From assembly GCA_036924085.1 (NCBI GenBank), contig JAVGWX010000007.1, positions 34,399,953-34,463,952 of the forward strand: a DNA stretch of 64,000 nucleotides. The letters are read 5' to 3'. Shown in pieces: positions 34,680 through 44,697 of the stretch. Positions within the stretch are counted from its first letter, which is position 1, and each line of letters starts with the position of its first letter. Under the pieces are notes generated by a model, which did not search any database, was not told the origin of the DNA, and saw only the letters and a program-made list of their open reading frames with translations. The position numbers and the translations under genes are program-made. The stretch comes from Ariolimax columbianus. Its lineage: Eukaryota; Mollusca; Gastropoda; Stylommatophora; Arionidae.

Positions 34680-35700
34680 ACTTTCTCTTAACTTAACTTA
34701 ACGTTTTTATACTGGTTTAGAAGAGCCTGCAGAGTCTGTATACAACCAGTTACATTTACATCACCTTGCTCTAAAATCTATGCGCATCCTGTTTATTCTT
34801 AAATGCATTAACTGTCCCTGCCTCCACTACCTCCCCTGGCAATGCATTCCAAGCAGACACCACTCTCTGACTAAAAAAATATTTCCTAATATCTAACCTG
34901 GACCTCTCTTTAGTCAGCTTGTAGCTATGCCCTCGTGTTATTGTAGGTGGCTGTATTTTAAAAAACTTGTTATAGTCTAATTTATCGATTCCTCTGATCA
35001 TCTTATAAACCTGTATTAAGTCACCACAAATTCTTCTCTCTTCGAGACACTGTAGGCCGGTTTTTCTGAGTCGTTATTCATAACTGTAATTCTGGAATCC
35101 CACTATCATCTTTGTCGCTCTTTTTTGTATTCTTTCTAGCATGTTTATGTCCCCTCTATGATAAGAACTCCACACCTGTACACAGTACTCCAATCTAGGT
35201 CTAACTAAAGCTTTATACAGTTTGACGATCACTTCTTTGCTCCTATGTTTAATATTTCTTTTTATCATACCTAACATTGCATTTGCCTTTTTCACTGCTA
35301 CCTTAACATGCTCACTCACCTTTCCTGTATGATCTATTATAACCCCTAGGTCCTTTTCCTTATCTATCTTTCTAATATTGTTTTCTCCCATTCTGTAATT
35401 ATGTTCCATATTGGATCTACCCATGTGGATGACTGTACATTTATCTACATTAAACTCCATTTGCCAGCTTACAGACCATTCTCAAATTTTATCTAAATCC
35501 GACATCAATATATCCACTTCCGCTTCAGATGAGACACTACTGCATAGTTTTGTGTCAGCAGCAAATTTTGCAATCATGGATCTCATATCAATGTCCAAAT
35601 CATTTATATATATATCAAGAACAAAATTGGTCCCAAAACCGAGCCCTGTGGCACACCACTTTTCACTTCACACTTCTTATGAAGTGTTGTCACTTGTCAT
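34680..35700 (-). mobile_element. LINE D1 (CR1-like), 5'-truncated
   Basis: Minus-strand frames run GVPQGSVLGPILFLIYINDL, (frame change) FNVDKCTVIHMGR, EKDLGVIID, PRLEYCVQVWSSY, RIQKRATKMI, then FFSQRVVSAWNALPGEVVEA. This order, with GVPQGSVLGP and LEYC..VW.P-like blocks, is that of CR1/L2-type LINEs. The 3' end has a TTAAG pentamer repeat. Only a few frame breaks are seen, so it is fairly young. It sits inside the hAT element. Confidence 0.88.
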
Positions 35701-35840
35701 AATATCTTTGTTGTGTAACTTAATTTAATCAATGTATTCTCGTCAGTTAAACCATGTTTCTGCTGTTGGAATCATGCAGACTCCCTTTTTTATAGTAAAT
35801 AATGATTTATACTCTTATCTAAACTTTATTATCCCTTATC

Positions 35841-36518
35841 TTAACTCGTTCAGTACCTAATTTTATTTTAGGTTTGGACTCTCTCTTCTTCTAAGTTTGT
35901 TCTCAATCTCCCGCTACCAAGCACTGAAAAGAGCTTTGCAAGTAGCAGGATGTAGTCCGCAGAACGGAATGCGTTGCGTCGCTAGTTGACTGTGATAATT
36001 GCACCATTCGGTCCGACACATCTGTCTTCGGCAGGAAAGGTTTGGACTAAATTAATTTTCAGTTTTTTTTTTTAAATCACTGCATGCCTTTTTTGATGTT
36101 ACTGCTTTGCACCATAATATAGATAAACATATTAATAATATATATCAGGGAAGGGAAATGGTTACAGAAAACGAACATATCAGTAAATTTTGATATTTGA
36201 TTATTTTGCAGAATAAATTGTTGTAAGAACTAAAAATGTTTTGGTCGATTGCTCGCAGTATAGTAGCAGTGGAAGTGGCCATTATTGTGAGAAGTAAACA
36301 ACACACTTTAATTTAAATTAGCAACGCGTTTTCGACATAGAACACGCTCATTTTGGTAACATTTTGTTGATAAAACTATTCTAGTCCTTAGCATTAAAGT
36401 ATCAGGTCGCATAAAGGCCTGAATCGCCGTACTTCAAAACAAAAAAAATTGTGGCTAATGGTCATGTAGCGTTTCGTTACAGTGCTACTATAGTGGCTAA
36501 ATGTCTGGTAAGAGTTAA
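35841..36518. mobile_element. Second piggyBac-like TTAA element, inside the hAT
   Basis: The left end is TTAACTCGTTCAGTACC at 35841 and the right end is the inverse of TTAACTCTTACCAGAC at 36518, so the first seven bases match exactly and the following ones loosely. TTAA at both borders fits piggyBac targeting. No transposase is visible. A 157-bp unit is inserted near its left end. Confidence 0.5.
35881..36037 (-). mobile_element. 157-bp short mobile unit, copy 2
   Basis: Flanked by a perfect 11-bp duplication AGGTTTGGACT (35870-35880 and 36038-36048). It shares CTACCAAGC, GCTTTGCAAGTAGCA, GATGTAG and AGAACGGAATGCGTTG with copy 1 at 9149-9304, at nearly equal length. On the minus strand it ends AGAAGAAGAGAG. 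The equal lengths and separate target duplications show a complete mobile unit. Confidence 0.85.
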
Positions 36519-36605
36519 ATGCCAGTCATGATGTGGGCCAAAGAAAACAGCTTTGTTGGCCGGATTTGGCCCATGGGCCGTGAGTTTGAGACCCCTGATC
36601 TATAC

Positions 36606-37050
36606 CATGTTCTTTTCTGGCTTAGGCTAAGTGATGTTGGAATATACATTTCTTGTTCTGAAAATATTTTAAATTACTATTACCCTCTGTGATGCTGCTG
36701 CTAAAGAATCAAAGTAAGATTGCCCATGTTAATTTTGTTCTTCCTACTCACTATTAAAGTAATTCATTATTAATAATCTGTCCTTTAGGTTGACTGTGTT
36801 TATTATGTCTGATAAATTGTCAAAGAATTCTGACAATTCCTATTCACTATAGCTGTTATTACAGTGCCCTCTTATTTTGTTTCCTTTAGTAGTTTAATAT
36901 TAATAATTCTTTCTGAAGGGTAGTTAAAAGTTTAGCATTTTCTGAGTGCACTTTGAATCTTATGCAATGTTTTGCTTTTTCACGGGTTGTTATTCTGCTG
37001 CATACTAAATAAGGACATATAATCACAAATGATTATTGATAAGAATGGGA
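36606..37050. other. AT-rich flank of the hAT element
   Basis: Weak, broken minus-strand frames hint at an old LINE linker into which the hAT inserted, but no block is firm enough to name. No host exon was found. Confidence 0.35.
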
Positions 37051-37059
37051 AACCAATAA

Positions 37060-38590
37060 CATACCCAGAGAGCAAAAAATTGGAGATACAGAAAATATGT
37101 TGAGGAACTGTATGGGGATGGGGGGGCCTGCATCAGGATAATACACCATAAAATTACATGTCTTGATAGAAGAGCAATTATCTGTAACCAGAGAAGAACT
37201 AAAAAAAAGACATTTTCTTCAATCTAGAAAAACAAAGCACTAAAGATAGATGAGTTACCTATCAAGCTACCCAAAACAGTGGGAGAGAATTGACAAAATT
37301 TACTTTTTAAGCATGCTAATTAAATTTACAACAATGAAATAGGGACAAAAGATCACACAACTTCAATAATAATTAATTTCCCCCAAAAATTTGATGCAGT
37401 AGAATGCAGACAATTCTGAATGATAAGTTATTAAACACATGAATCTAAAATTCTTTTAAAGATAAATAAGAAGAGAATCAATGAGAAGATAGAGAAGGAG
37501 CTAAAAGACAACTAGTTTGAATTTCATAAGGCCAGAGATACACCGGATGCCATTGTATCATTGTGAATTCTCACAGAAAGAATAATTAATTAAGGACGAC
37601 CACTATTTATCTGCTTTATTGACTACAAGAACGTCTCCAAGACAAAACGTTTTCACATGTTGCAACAAATTACTATACAGAGACTACTCATTAGGTTAAT
37701 CTAGAGCCTGTATGAGAATCAAGAGGCGACTCTTCCAATGCTTGCTTTTACAAAGTCTCTTTAATGCATATTCTGAGATAATGTTGGAAAATGTTGTTCA
37801 GAGTTGTAATTGGGGTATTTAAAGTCAATGGTATGAAAGTTAATGTCATCAAATTTGCAGACGACCAAGCCATAGTGCAGTAGCACTATCAGTAGCAATG
37901 TTGCAAATGCTGCTTGAACAAATTATCAGTACAGGCAAAGAGTTTGGCATGAAGACAAAGACTTTGGTAATAGCCTAGCAACATAGACAAATGAATATAA
38001 TCATCAATGGAGAAATAATCAAACAAGTACAAAAGTTTACATATTTAGAGCAAATCATGACAGAAGATGTCGGCAATGAGACAGAAATTAAGACAAGAAT
38101 TGCATTGACAAAAAAAAGGGCTTAGGATAAAACCTAAATTTATATCAGGACAGAACTGAGGAAAAACAATAACCCCATTTCATAAATGGCCAATTGCAAT
38201 GTATGGGGCAGAAACATGGACTCTAGCAAAGAAAGATTAAAAAAGCTTGGAAGCGTTTGAAATCTGGTGCTACCATAGAATGGAAAGTGAGTTGGGCAGA
38301 AAGAAGATACAATGATAATGTTCTCACTGAAGTATGCGCACAAAGGCAAATATTGAAAATGATATCAATATAACGATGGAATTTACTGGGACAAAATTTG
38401 AGGCATGAACGTCTTCTACAGAAGATATTAGAGGACAAGATTCAGGGAAAAAGAGGAAGAGACGACCAAGACCCACCTTTACATCTCAGCAATGCAGAGA
38501 CATTAAGTGTGAACCTATGCTGAAATGAAGAAAGCAGCAGAGGATAAGATCAAATGGAGAGACGTACTCGAACAACTTTACAATTAATCA
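37060..38590 (+). pseudogene. LINE F3, RT region, heavily decayed
   Basis: Plus-strand fragments in order: LIYCFIDYKNVSKTKRFHML-like, ARIKRRLFQ, VNVIKFADDQAIVQ, KEFGMKTKTLVIA, QVQKFTYLEQIMTEDVGNET and KTRIALTKK, then a C-terminal WNLLGQNLRHERLLQKILED stretch. The core FADD and the FTYLE..I..D block identify RT of a family F element. Stops and frameshifts occur every few tens of codons. Confidence 0.75.
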
Positions 38591-39082
38591 CAATACTCAT
38601 CAACCAGATGATGACTAATACTTTATTTAGATGGGTTTCTTTAATGTTTGCTACTGTCTTTCTTTGTCAGCTATATTTAATTTGACTGGAAGTAAATAAA
38701 CAGATATTCAAAGTAACAATTTTGTTTGTTATTCTGCCTTGTCATCCCGTCCTTTCATGTTACTTTGCTGTTTCCATCCTTCATTAGGTCATTTTGTTGT
38801 TACATGAGAGATAAAAAAATGTGTGTTCTTCTTTATTAAACTATAATTTGTACTGCAAATGGCACTTAAAATGTATGTTTTAGTCGTCTGCCATTGTTTA
38901 AAATGTTATCTTCAACGCTTATGACAGCAAAGCTACTTTTTACTTATGCCATTCTCCAATGTAATTCTTTCTTCAAAACTGATATTATACGCAATACAAT
39001 ATATAAAGAAATGTTACATAACAAAAAAGTGAATTTTAAAAAATTTAACAGCTTAGGAAAAAAATAGATGTATGTCAAGTCG
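38591..39082. other. Intronic AT-rich DNA, nothing recognised
   Basis: No coding or repeat signal was found between the F3 relic and the target duplication of SINE S3. Confidence 0.5.
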
Positions 39083-39095
39083 AAGAATAAAATAT

Positions 39096-39344
39096 TTTTT
39101 TTGTTTTTGCGTTTGCCTTATTTATCTATTCCTCAAGGCGGTGTACGTTACACTGTGGTTTTTATTTTGCACCTGTCAGTCCAGTGCATCCGACTTCAGC
39201 ATGCATTTTATGTAAGGGTCTGCTTCCTCCTGCATTTTGTAAGGGTTTGCTTCCCCGGGATAACAGCCGGTGCTGTGATGGGGATCGAACCCAGCATCTT
39301 CTGGTTGTGAGCAGTGTCACTTAACCACTAGCCCACGCCATCCA
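39096..39344 (-). mobile_element. tRNA-derived SINE family S, copy S3
   Basis: On the minus strand the order GGCTAGTGGTTAAG, GGTTCGATCCC, unique body and A-rich tail is the same as in S1. It is flanked by a 13-bp duplication with one mismatch (AAGAATAAAATAT at 39083-39095 and AAGAATGAAATAT at 39345-39357). Confidence 0.92.
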
Positions 39345-39357
39345 AAGAATGAAATAT

Positions 39358-39749
39358 AAACCAGTAATTTTGTTTTAAAACCAACACTACAGCCAAAATA
39401 AATCAATAGAATTCATATTTCACCAACATTATTTACAACATTTAACTATTGCGACATTTATCAATAATGTATAAGAAAAGCACTACAGGAAGATTTTACA
39501 AAAATAATACAAAAAGCTAGTTACAAGAGCATAATTATAGAAACAACTAGGGAGTGAAATATCTCCTAAGATTTTATGCATAATATTGAAAGAATGTAAT
39601 GCTTAACCAACTGTTTGAATGTTATAAAAATGGTTTATAAATGTAAATGTGATGAGATTACCAAAAATATTTAGAACTGACTAAGCATTCTATAGCAGAC
39701 ATCTAAAAATGTTATATTTTTAATTTCAATTATTTTTCGATAGCTGGCA
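39358..39749. other. Intronic AT-rich DNA, nothing recognised
   Basis: No frame or repeat signal. Confidence 0.5.
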
Positions 39750-41390
39750 ACATTAAGTTGCATTATGTTGTGCAAAACTGACATAATGCATTCTGGGCAG
39801 AACCAAAATCAGTATTTTTTTCGGAAATTGTGACGGATATAATTTCTGGTAGATTCTGTAGGTCTTGACTGCACACACTCTCAATCCATTCATGCAGGTG
39901 CTCTCCCCTGCTCTACCAATGTTTGATTTGAAACTCCTGCAATTTGTGAATTTATGATTAACCAACTGAAATGTCATCATCTAGCTGGTAGTCATTGATT
40001 GCTATCAGTATGGTCAGTGGAGATTATATCAAAAGCCGGATGACAGCATCTTTATTACAGTAAATCTCAGGATGACCAGGAAAGTGGATTCACATAAACC
40101 TCGAAGGTTTTAAAGTCACTATGTCTGTTATCCTCTTATGCCATAGCATACATTCTGTATACTGTGATGCCAAGATTGCGAATTCAATATGATTAATGAG
40201 GTCTTAGATAGCCACTTTACAGCTAAAATAAATACCTTAATCTCCATTCATGCTCAGCTCTAGTTGAGAAACCCCATTCTCATTTTTCACTCCACTGCTT
40301 AGATTAATCAGTATATACAACAGCACTATCATCGAATTCAATCATTCATGAGATGCTAAACTTCAAGATCCACTTTCCGATTGCATCAATTTCTTTATCT
40401 ATGCTGATGTTGACTCGGTAGCACTTTGTTATTTTATCGCCAGTGTGTATTGATTGCACCCTTTTGGTTAAAGTCTCAACTAAGATCACTTATCCAGTCA
40501 TCCTTTTTCTGTGCCACCCTTCTCTAAGATTTCATTATCTTAATAGTTTTTTGCATATAATCTTTGGCAAGGGTTAGTTTATATCTGGATTTTATGAGCA
40601 GAAGTCCAAACATGTATCTCATCTTCACAATGTAGGTATTTCTTTTGCAACCTAAAACCAGTTGCATTCCTTCATTCTGGATAATTTTTAACCTTTCACA
40701 TTGTGGCCTTGAAAGTACTAGGTTGCCTCACTCAAAATTGAGAGCTGACAGAACCAACTAATGGCATAGGAAGGAAGGGAAAGCAGTTACAGCTCCAAGT
40801 TTATAGCTGTCATTGCTTTGAGTGCTGCCAGAACTTGTCTGCATTTCTGTATGGTTTGATAGATATGGCACTTAAATGATAAGCTATGATCAAATGATAC
40901 TCCTACAAATTTTACACAGTCACAGTTTTCAATGAGGAAATGCTAGGGTAATGCTATCAAGAGTAATGCTAGAAAGGAGAGCCTTCATTAAAGTTGCTCA
41001 AAGCACACCACTTGAGACAGGATTTGATTGGGTTGATCTGTGAACTGGACTCCTAATTAATTATATATAGATATTAATCAAGTGATTGCTTGTTTGGTCT
41101 CTTGTATGTCTTTGACCATTTTATGGCTACATTAGTGAGCTCTAAATGTGAAGATGTTATCTGCAAATATCAACATTTGTCCTGTCTTGTGGGTTGGATT
41201 AATGCTACTTTCATTGTGTAGATATTGAATATTACAGATGAAATCAAAGATCCTTGGGACAGTCCCGACCATATGTGTATAGGTTCTAATGTCCATGATA
41301 CAAAGCAGAGTACAACTGCTGTCTCCATTAGGACAACAACTATGGGTTGATTCCACATTCTATAAACAAGCAAATGTTTAAAAAAAACGT
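39750..41390 (-). pseudogene. LINE H2, RT end and RNase H, decayed
   Basis: The plus-strand text at 40569-40920 and 41130-41380 parallels the H3 copy at 51415-51730 and 51880-52050 (same order of blocks, for example a CATGTACCTCATCT-like segment, a CGCATTCTTTCATTTTGGAT-like segment and the ADNIF/ADDIL RT block). At 40225-40340 it parallels the RNase H block near 50900-51040. All frames are broken. Below 40000 the match is weak. Confidence 0.7.
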
Positions 41391-42310
41391 TTTTCAGTAC
41401 AAGCTTTTATATATATTAAGATAACTTTGTTGTTTTGGGGACTAAAGGAGTGTCATTATTTTAGGATCCATCAAAATCTTAAGAGACACAAACCATAAAA
41501 ATCTATTTTTCAGTAGTGTAAGCAGTTATACCCCTCTGGTTTGATACTGAATAGCGTCAACAAATGTTATTTTTTAGGTAATTACATAATGTATTGGTGT
41601 TTTTGGTAGGTTATTTGAGGAGTCTGTCACAAATTGATAGATTAACAGATCACACTAGTCGATGTTGTGTACAAAATTTCAGCTCTCTAGGTTATGGGAA
41701 AGTTGGCTAAAATAGAAGTCCACACAAACAGACCAACACTCATGGATAATGAACATGCTCATGTCAAGTTCAATAAAAGCTTGTAAAAACAGCCCATCAA
41801 AGTCTCAAAGTTTGCTGAAGGGCCACATTGTCACCATAGTTGACAGATAACCATTTAGTTGACAAAGTTTCAGTCATTAATTATAACATTATGTCAACGT
41901 GATCTACTGAATATCACCAGAGAATAACAAAGACACTATATGGTACATGATTGTGCACAAGTGGTTAAGTGTCTGTGCAAGAAAACTAGAGCATGCAAAG
42001 ACAATTGAAGTAAAATTGTGTAACTTACCGAAATCTGAGCACAATAAAAAAATAATCAATTCACTTTCCATTACAAAAGAGATTGAAGTCCCCAAAACCA
42101 TTTAAGTAATAGCATTTATTGTACTTGTCAAATACATTATTTTCACTGTACTATTACAGTAATTGTCCATTTTTAACAAAAGAAAAAGGATAGTAATAAC
42201 ATTTTTTTCAAAATTTCATTTGACACACTGTACTAAAAATAATTTATAATATAATTTTTCCAGTTTTAAAATGGTTATATAAATATAATACTGGCCAACT
42301 TCATACTCAC
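41391..42310. other. Intronic DNA without a recognised gene
   Basis: A minus-strand frame at 41904-42101 includes a gtaagt-like donor context near 42029 but has no matching acceptor, so it is not called. The rest is AT-rich and motif-free. Confidence 0.45.
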
Positions 42311-42527
42311 ATTTCCTTTTCTATTTCATAAGTGGCAATCACCACTCTACCAATTCCTATTTTGGGCCAGCTTCTTGAACTGTCAATGAGAGGCCAGTTG
42401 CATTGGCTTCCCTTTTCACTGTTCCTCTCCAGGCATTCTCTGGTTATCAAAAACCTCTCTTCCCTTGTGGATTGCACTCCAATGTATATGGGGTTATATT
42501 TTGAGGTTGTTTTTGCAAGATACACTT
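42311..42527 (-). CDS. C2-domain gene, 217-base exon
   Basis: The exon lies between a gataattgacag acceptor and a gtgagt donor. Stops just upstream of the acceptor fix the start; the frame begins with two bases and ends with two (AT). It encodes VYLAKTTSKYNPIYIGVQ, REERFLITRECLERN, CNWPLIDSSRSW and GIGRVVIATYEIEKE. I do not recognise the domain. It resembles a folded domain with alternating strands rather than repeat-derived protein. Its phases do not fit the neighbouring exons directly, so a small exon is missing on each side. Confidence 0.75.
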
Positions 42528-42609
42528 CTGTCAATTATCAACTGTACTGGTTTTGTATTCTCTGCGTTTACTATTATAAATGCCATCTAATACAAGGTAT
42601 GAGATCTGA

Positions 42610-43520
42610 TCAATAAAGTAACCACCTTTATTTTTTTAGTTGAGCAAACCAATAGCTGCTCTGGGATGAGCTAACTTGACATGCGACCTTGAAATCTTCT
42701 GAGCATGCATGATTTTTTGCCAGACTGCTGCTATCAGGCTGCCATGCTAGTCGCATTTGTGTTTAGAACCAAAATGGCTGAATGTGCATTACATTTGTAA
42801 AAAATAGACGACATGCAATTGGAGACTTGAAAAGATAAATAAGGCTTTTGGTAATGAAGCTATGAATTCTATGCAAATTAAAGAGTGGTATTGTCCTTTC
42901 ATAGACGTCTGCATGTCAGTTAAGGAGCGATGAATGATTGGGAAAGCCTTGAACCAGCATAAATCTAGAAACAATCGAGACAGTGTGGTGGTTAGTGATG
43001 AAAGATCGTTTAATTAGAGAGATTGAGAGGGAAGTGGCAATTTTATATGGTTCAGTGCAATACATTTTGACTGATGATCTTGGGATGCGCCATGTCGTGG
43101 CATAAATTGGTTACAAGACTCCTCACTCATAAACAGTGGGAAAACAGCCTGCAGGTTGCACTTGACATGCAGGAATGTGCCAACAATGACCCTGATATCA
43201 TGAAAAAAAATCCTAACTGGAGATGAAGCATGTGTCTATACTTACGATTGTGAGACAAAAGTATAGTGATCTCAAAGGAAAACAGCAGTCTCTATAACAA
43301 TAGAAGGCAGGGCAATCATGAACAAATGTGAAGGTTATACTGACAGTTTTTTTTACCATGAGTACGCTTCTCAGGGACAAACTGCCAACAAGGGATACTA
43401 CATGATGTTTATGTGTTGCCTTGTTAGATGCAGAAGACCAAAACTCTGTGAGAGTGGCAACTGGCAGATCGATTACAGCAATGCTCCAACTCACTGATTG
43501 CACCTCATTCAGACGTTTTT
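42610..43520 (+). pseudogene. Mariner transposase relic
   Basis: Broken plus-strand frames give KAFGNEAMNSMQIKEWYCPF near 42840, NNRDSVVVSDE-like, VQYILTDDLGMRHVVA, ANNDPDIMKKILTGDEACVY with TYDCETK near 43190, YHEYASQGQTANKGYY and a NAPTH near 43480. These match the N-terminal, HVAR-like, TGDE catalytic and DNAPAH blocks of mariner transposases in order. The C-terminal third is absent. Confidence 0.88.
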
Positions 43521-43822
43521 GCTGAAAGTATGTTTATATTTTTCTGCCATTTGTTGTTTTCCACATTCCTCAATCCACAGCTATAATAAAAATTGTAGAA
43601 GATAGTGGACATTTCTTTCTGACACCAGACTGAAATGTAAATAGGTCTCACAGTTTGCCTTTGTTGGCCTTTCTGTAGGTGACCTCTTTGTAGAAGTCTT
43701 GTATAGTTTGTACAAGTTTTGCTGCTATTCCTTAATGTCACAATATTTTTCCATATCACAACTAAAATGTGCTTTCTATGTCCACAAACTTCATACAGAT
43801 ATTGCTGCAAGGAACTGCCCAT
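43505..43822 (-). other. Unassigned 105-codon minus frame
   Basis: The frame (KHILVVIWKNIVTL, RLLQRGHLQKGQQRQT, CQKEMSTIF) has no recognised motif. It starts just past the mariner relic and could be a fragment of a LINE linker. A missing exon of the C2 gene should lie in 42540-44080, but no splice pair here fits the required phases. Confidence 0.3.
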
Positions 43823-44088
43823 TTTTTAATCAGAAACAGTGTAAAGTATTGAAAATGACTTCTGCCTTAAAAAAATTAGATCAGGAAAAATGAACATTAA
43901 AATGTATAACAAATTTGATAAAAATTAATTTTTTTTTTGAAAATGTAAGAGTGCAATATGCAACTAGTAATTGTTGCATACACTTTCTATGGCTACACTA
44001 CCCATTTATGGTAACAGATTATTGAGTGTTTATTTGCTAGACTCAAAGACATTCCTACAACAGCTGTTACAATGACAACAATACTTAC

Positions 44089-44168
44089 AACAGAACATGG
44101 CGACATCAAGTCCTCTCTGTACAAATGATCACTTGGCTTGTAACTTTTCATCACATCACGAAATCTTT
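44089..44168 (-). CDS. C2-domain gene, 80-base exon
   Basis: The exon has a ttttttaaaaag acceptor and a strong gtaagt donor. Two leading bases complete a Glu codon with the last base of the exon at 57637-57772; the rest reads RFRDVMKSYKPSDHLYREDL and MSPCSV, ending in phase 0. The other two frames contain early stops or break the junction. The function of this segment is unknown. Confidence 0.72.
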
Positions 44169-44697
44169 CTTTTTAAAAAAGAACATGACATTATGATTCA
44201 GTTATCAGTCTATTCTTAAAACCAAAATTTGTGCAATGAAATTGAAATTTACAATAATTCCTCTTAAAAAATAATTCAGCAGATATTTGGGAAACCTGCA
44301 TAATCCAAACATGAAAATATTGGTTTGGGCAAATTTTACTAGAGTTTGGTAAAGTACAATAAATATTACTAATCAGACTTGTCCTATTCCTTGGAAACTT
44401 GACATGTACCCAAACAGCAAGTCTTCATCAATAGATGTCTATCAGATGGCCAGAAGCAATAAGAATCATAAACTGTTTTGTAAATAAGACAATTTAAACC
44501 TACAGGAGATAAATGTGGGGAGAAAGGACATAACAAAAGAAAACAGACTAACAATACAGCCATGTACATGCTTCTATTAGAGCCTACCATGTAAGAGAAG
44601 AGTAGGAGAACACCTGGCAAAGTACAGTAGCCAGAGCAGATGGAACTTCATGTGACAAGCAGACAGTTAAAAAACAGGAATTTATGGCTAGTGACTG
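44169..44697. other. Intronic DNA, nothing recognised
   Basis: The minus frame 44384-44620 has no motif. The stretch ends at the 3' end of LINE D2. Confidence 0.5.

Larger units (their letters stand above)
30581..36597 (-). mobile_element. hAT transposon with exact 8-bp target duplication, heavily nested
   Basis: The 8-bp sequence ATCTATAC occurs directly before CAGATGTCTCAAACTC at 30581 and directly after the inverted end GAGTTTGAGACCCCTG at 36597. An 8-bp duplication and CAG-type termini are diagnostic of hAT elements, and transposase remnants lie inside on the minus strand. At 6 kb it is larger than usual because later elements sit in it: LINE G3 with F2a, LINE D1, and a piggyBac-like element holding a 157-bp unit. 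Confidence 0.9.

Noticed and set aside
42008..42101. Minus-strand exon ending at a GTAAGT donor near 42029.
   Set aside because: No acceptor gives an open frame in the needed phase; a branch starting at the nearest AG meets a stop at once.
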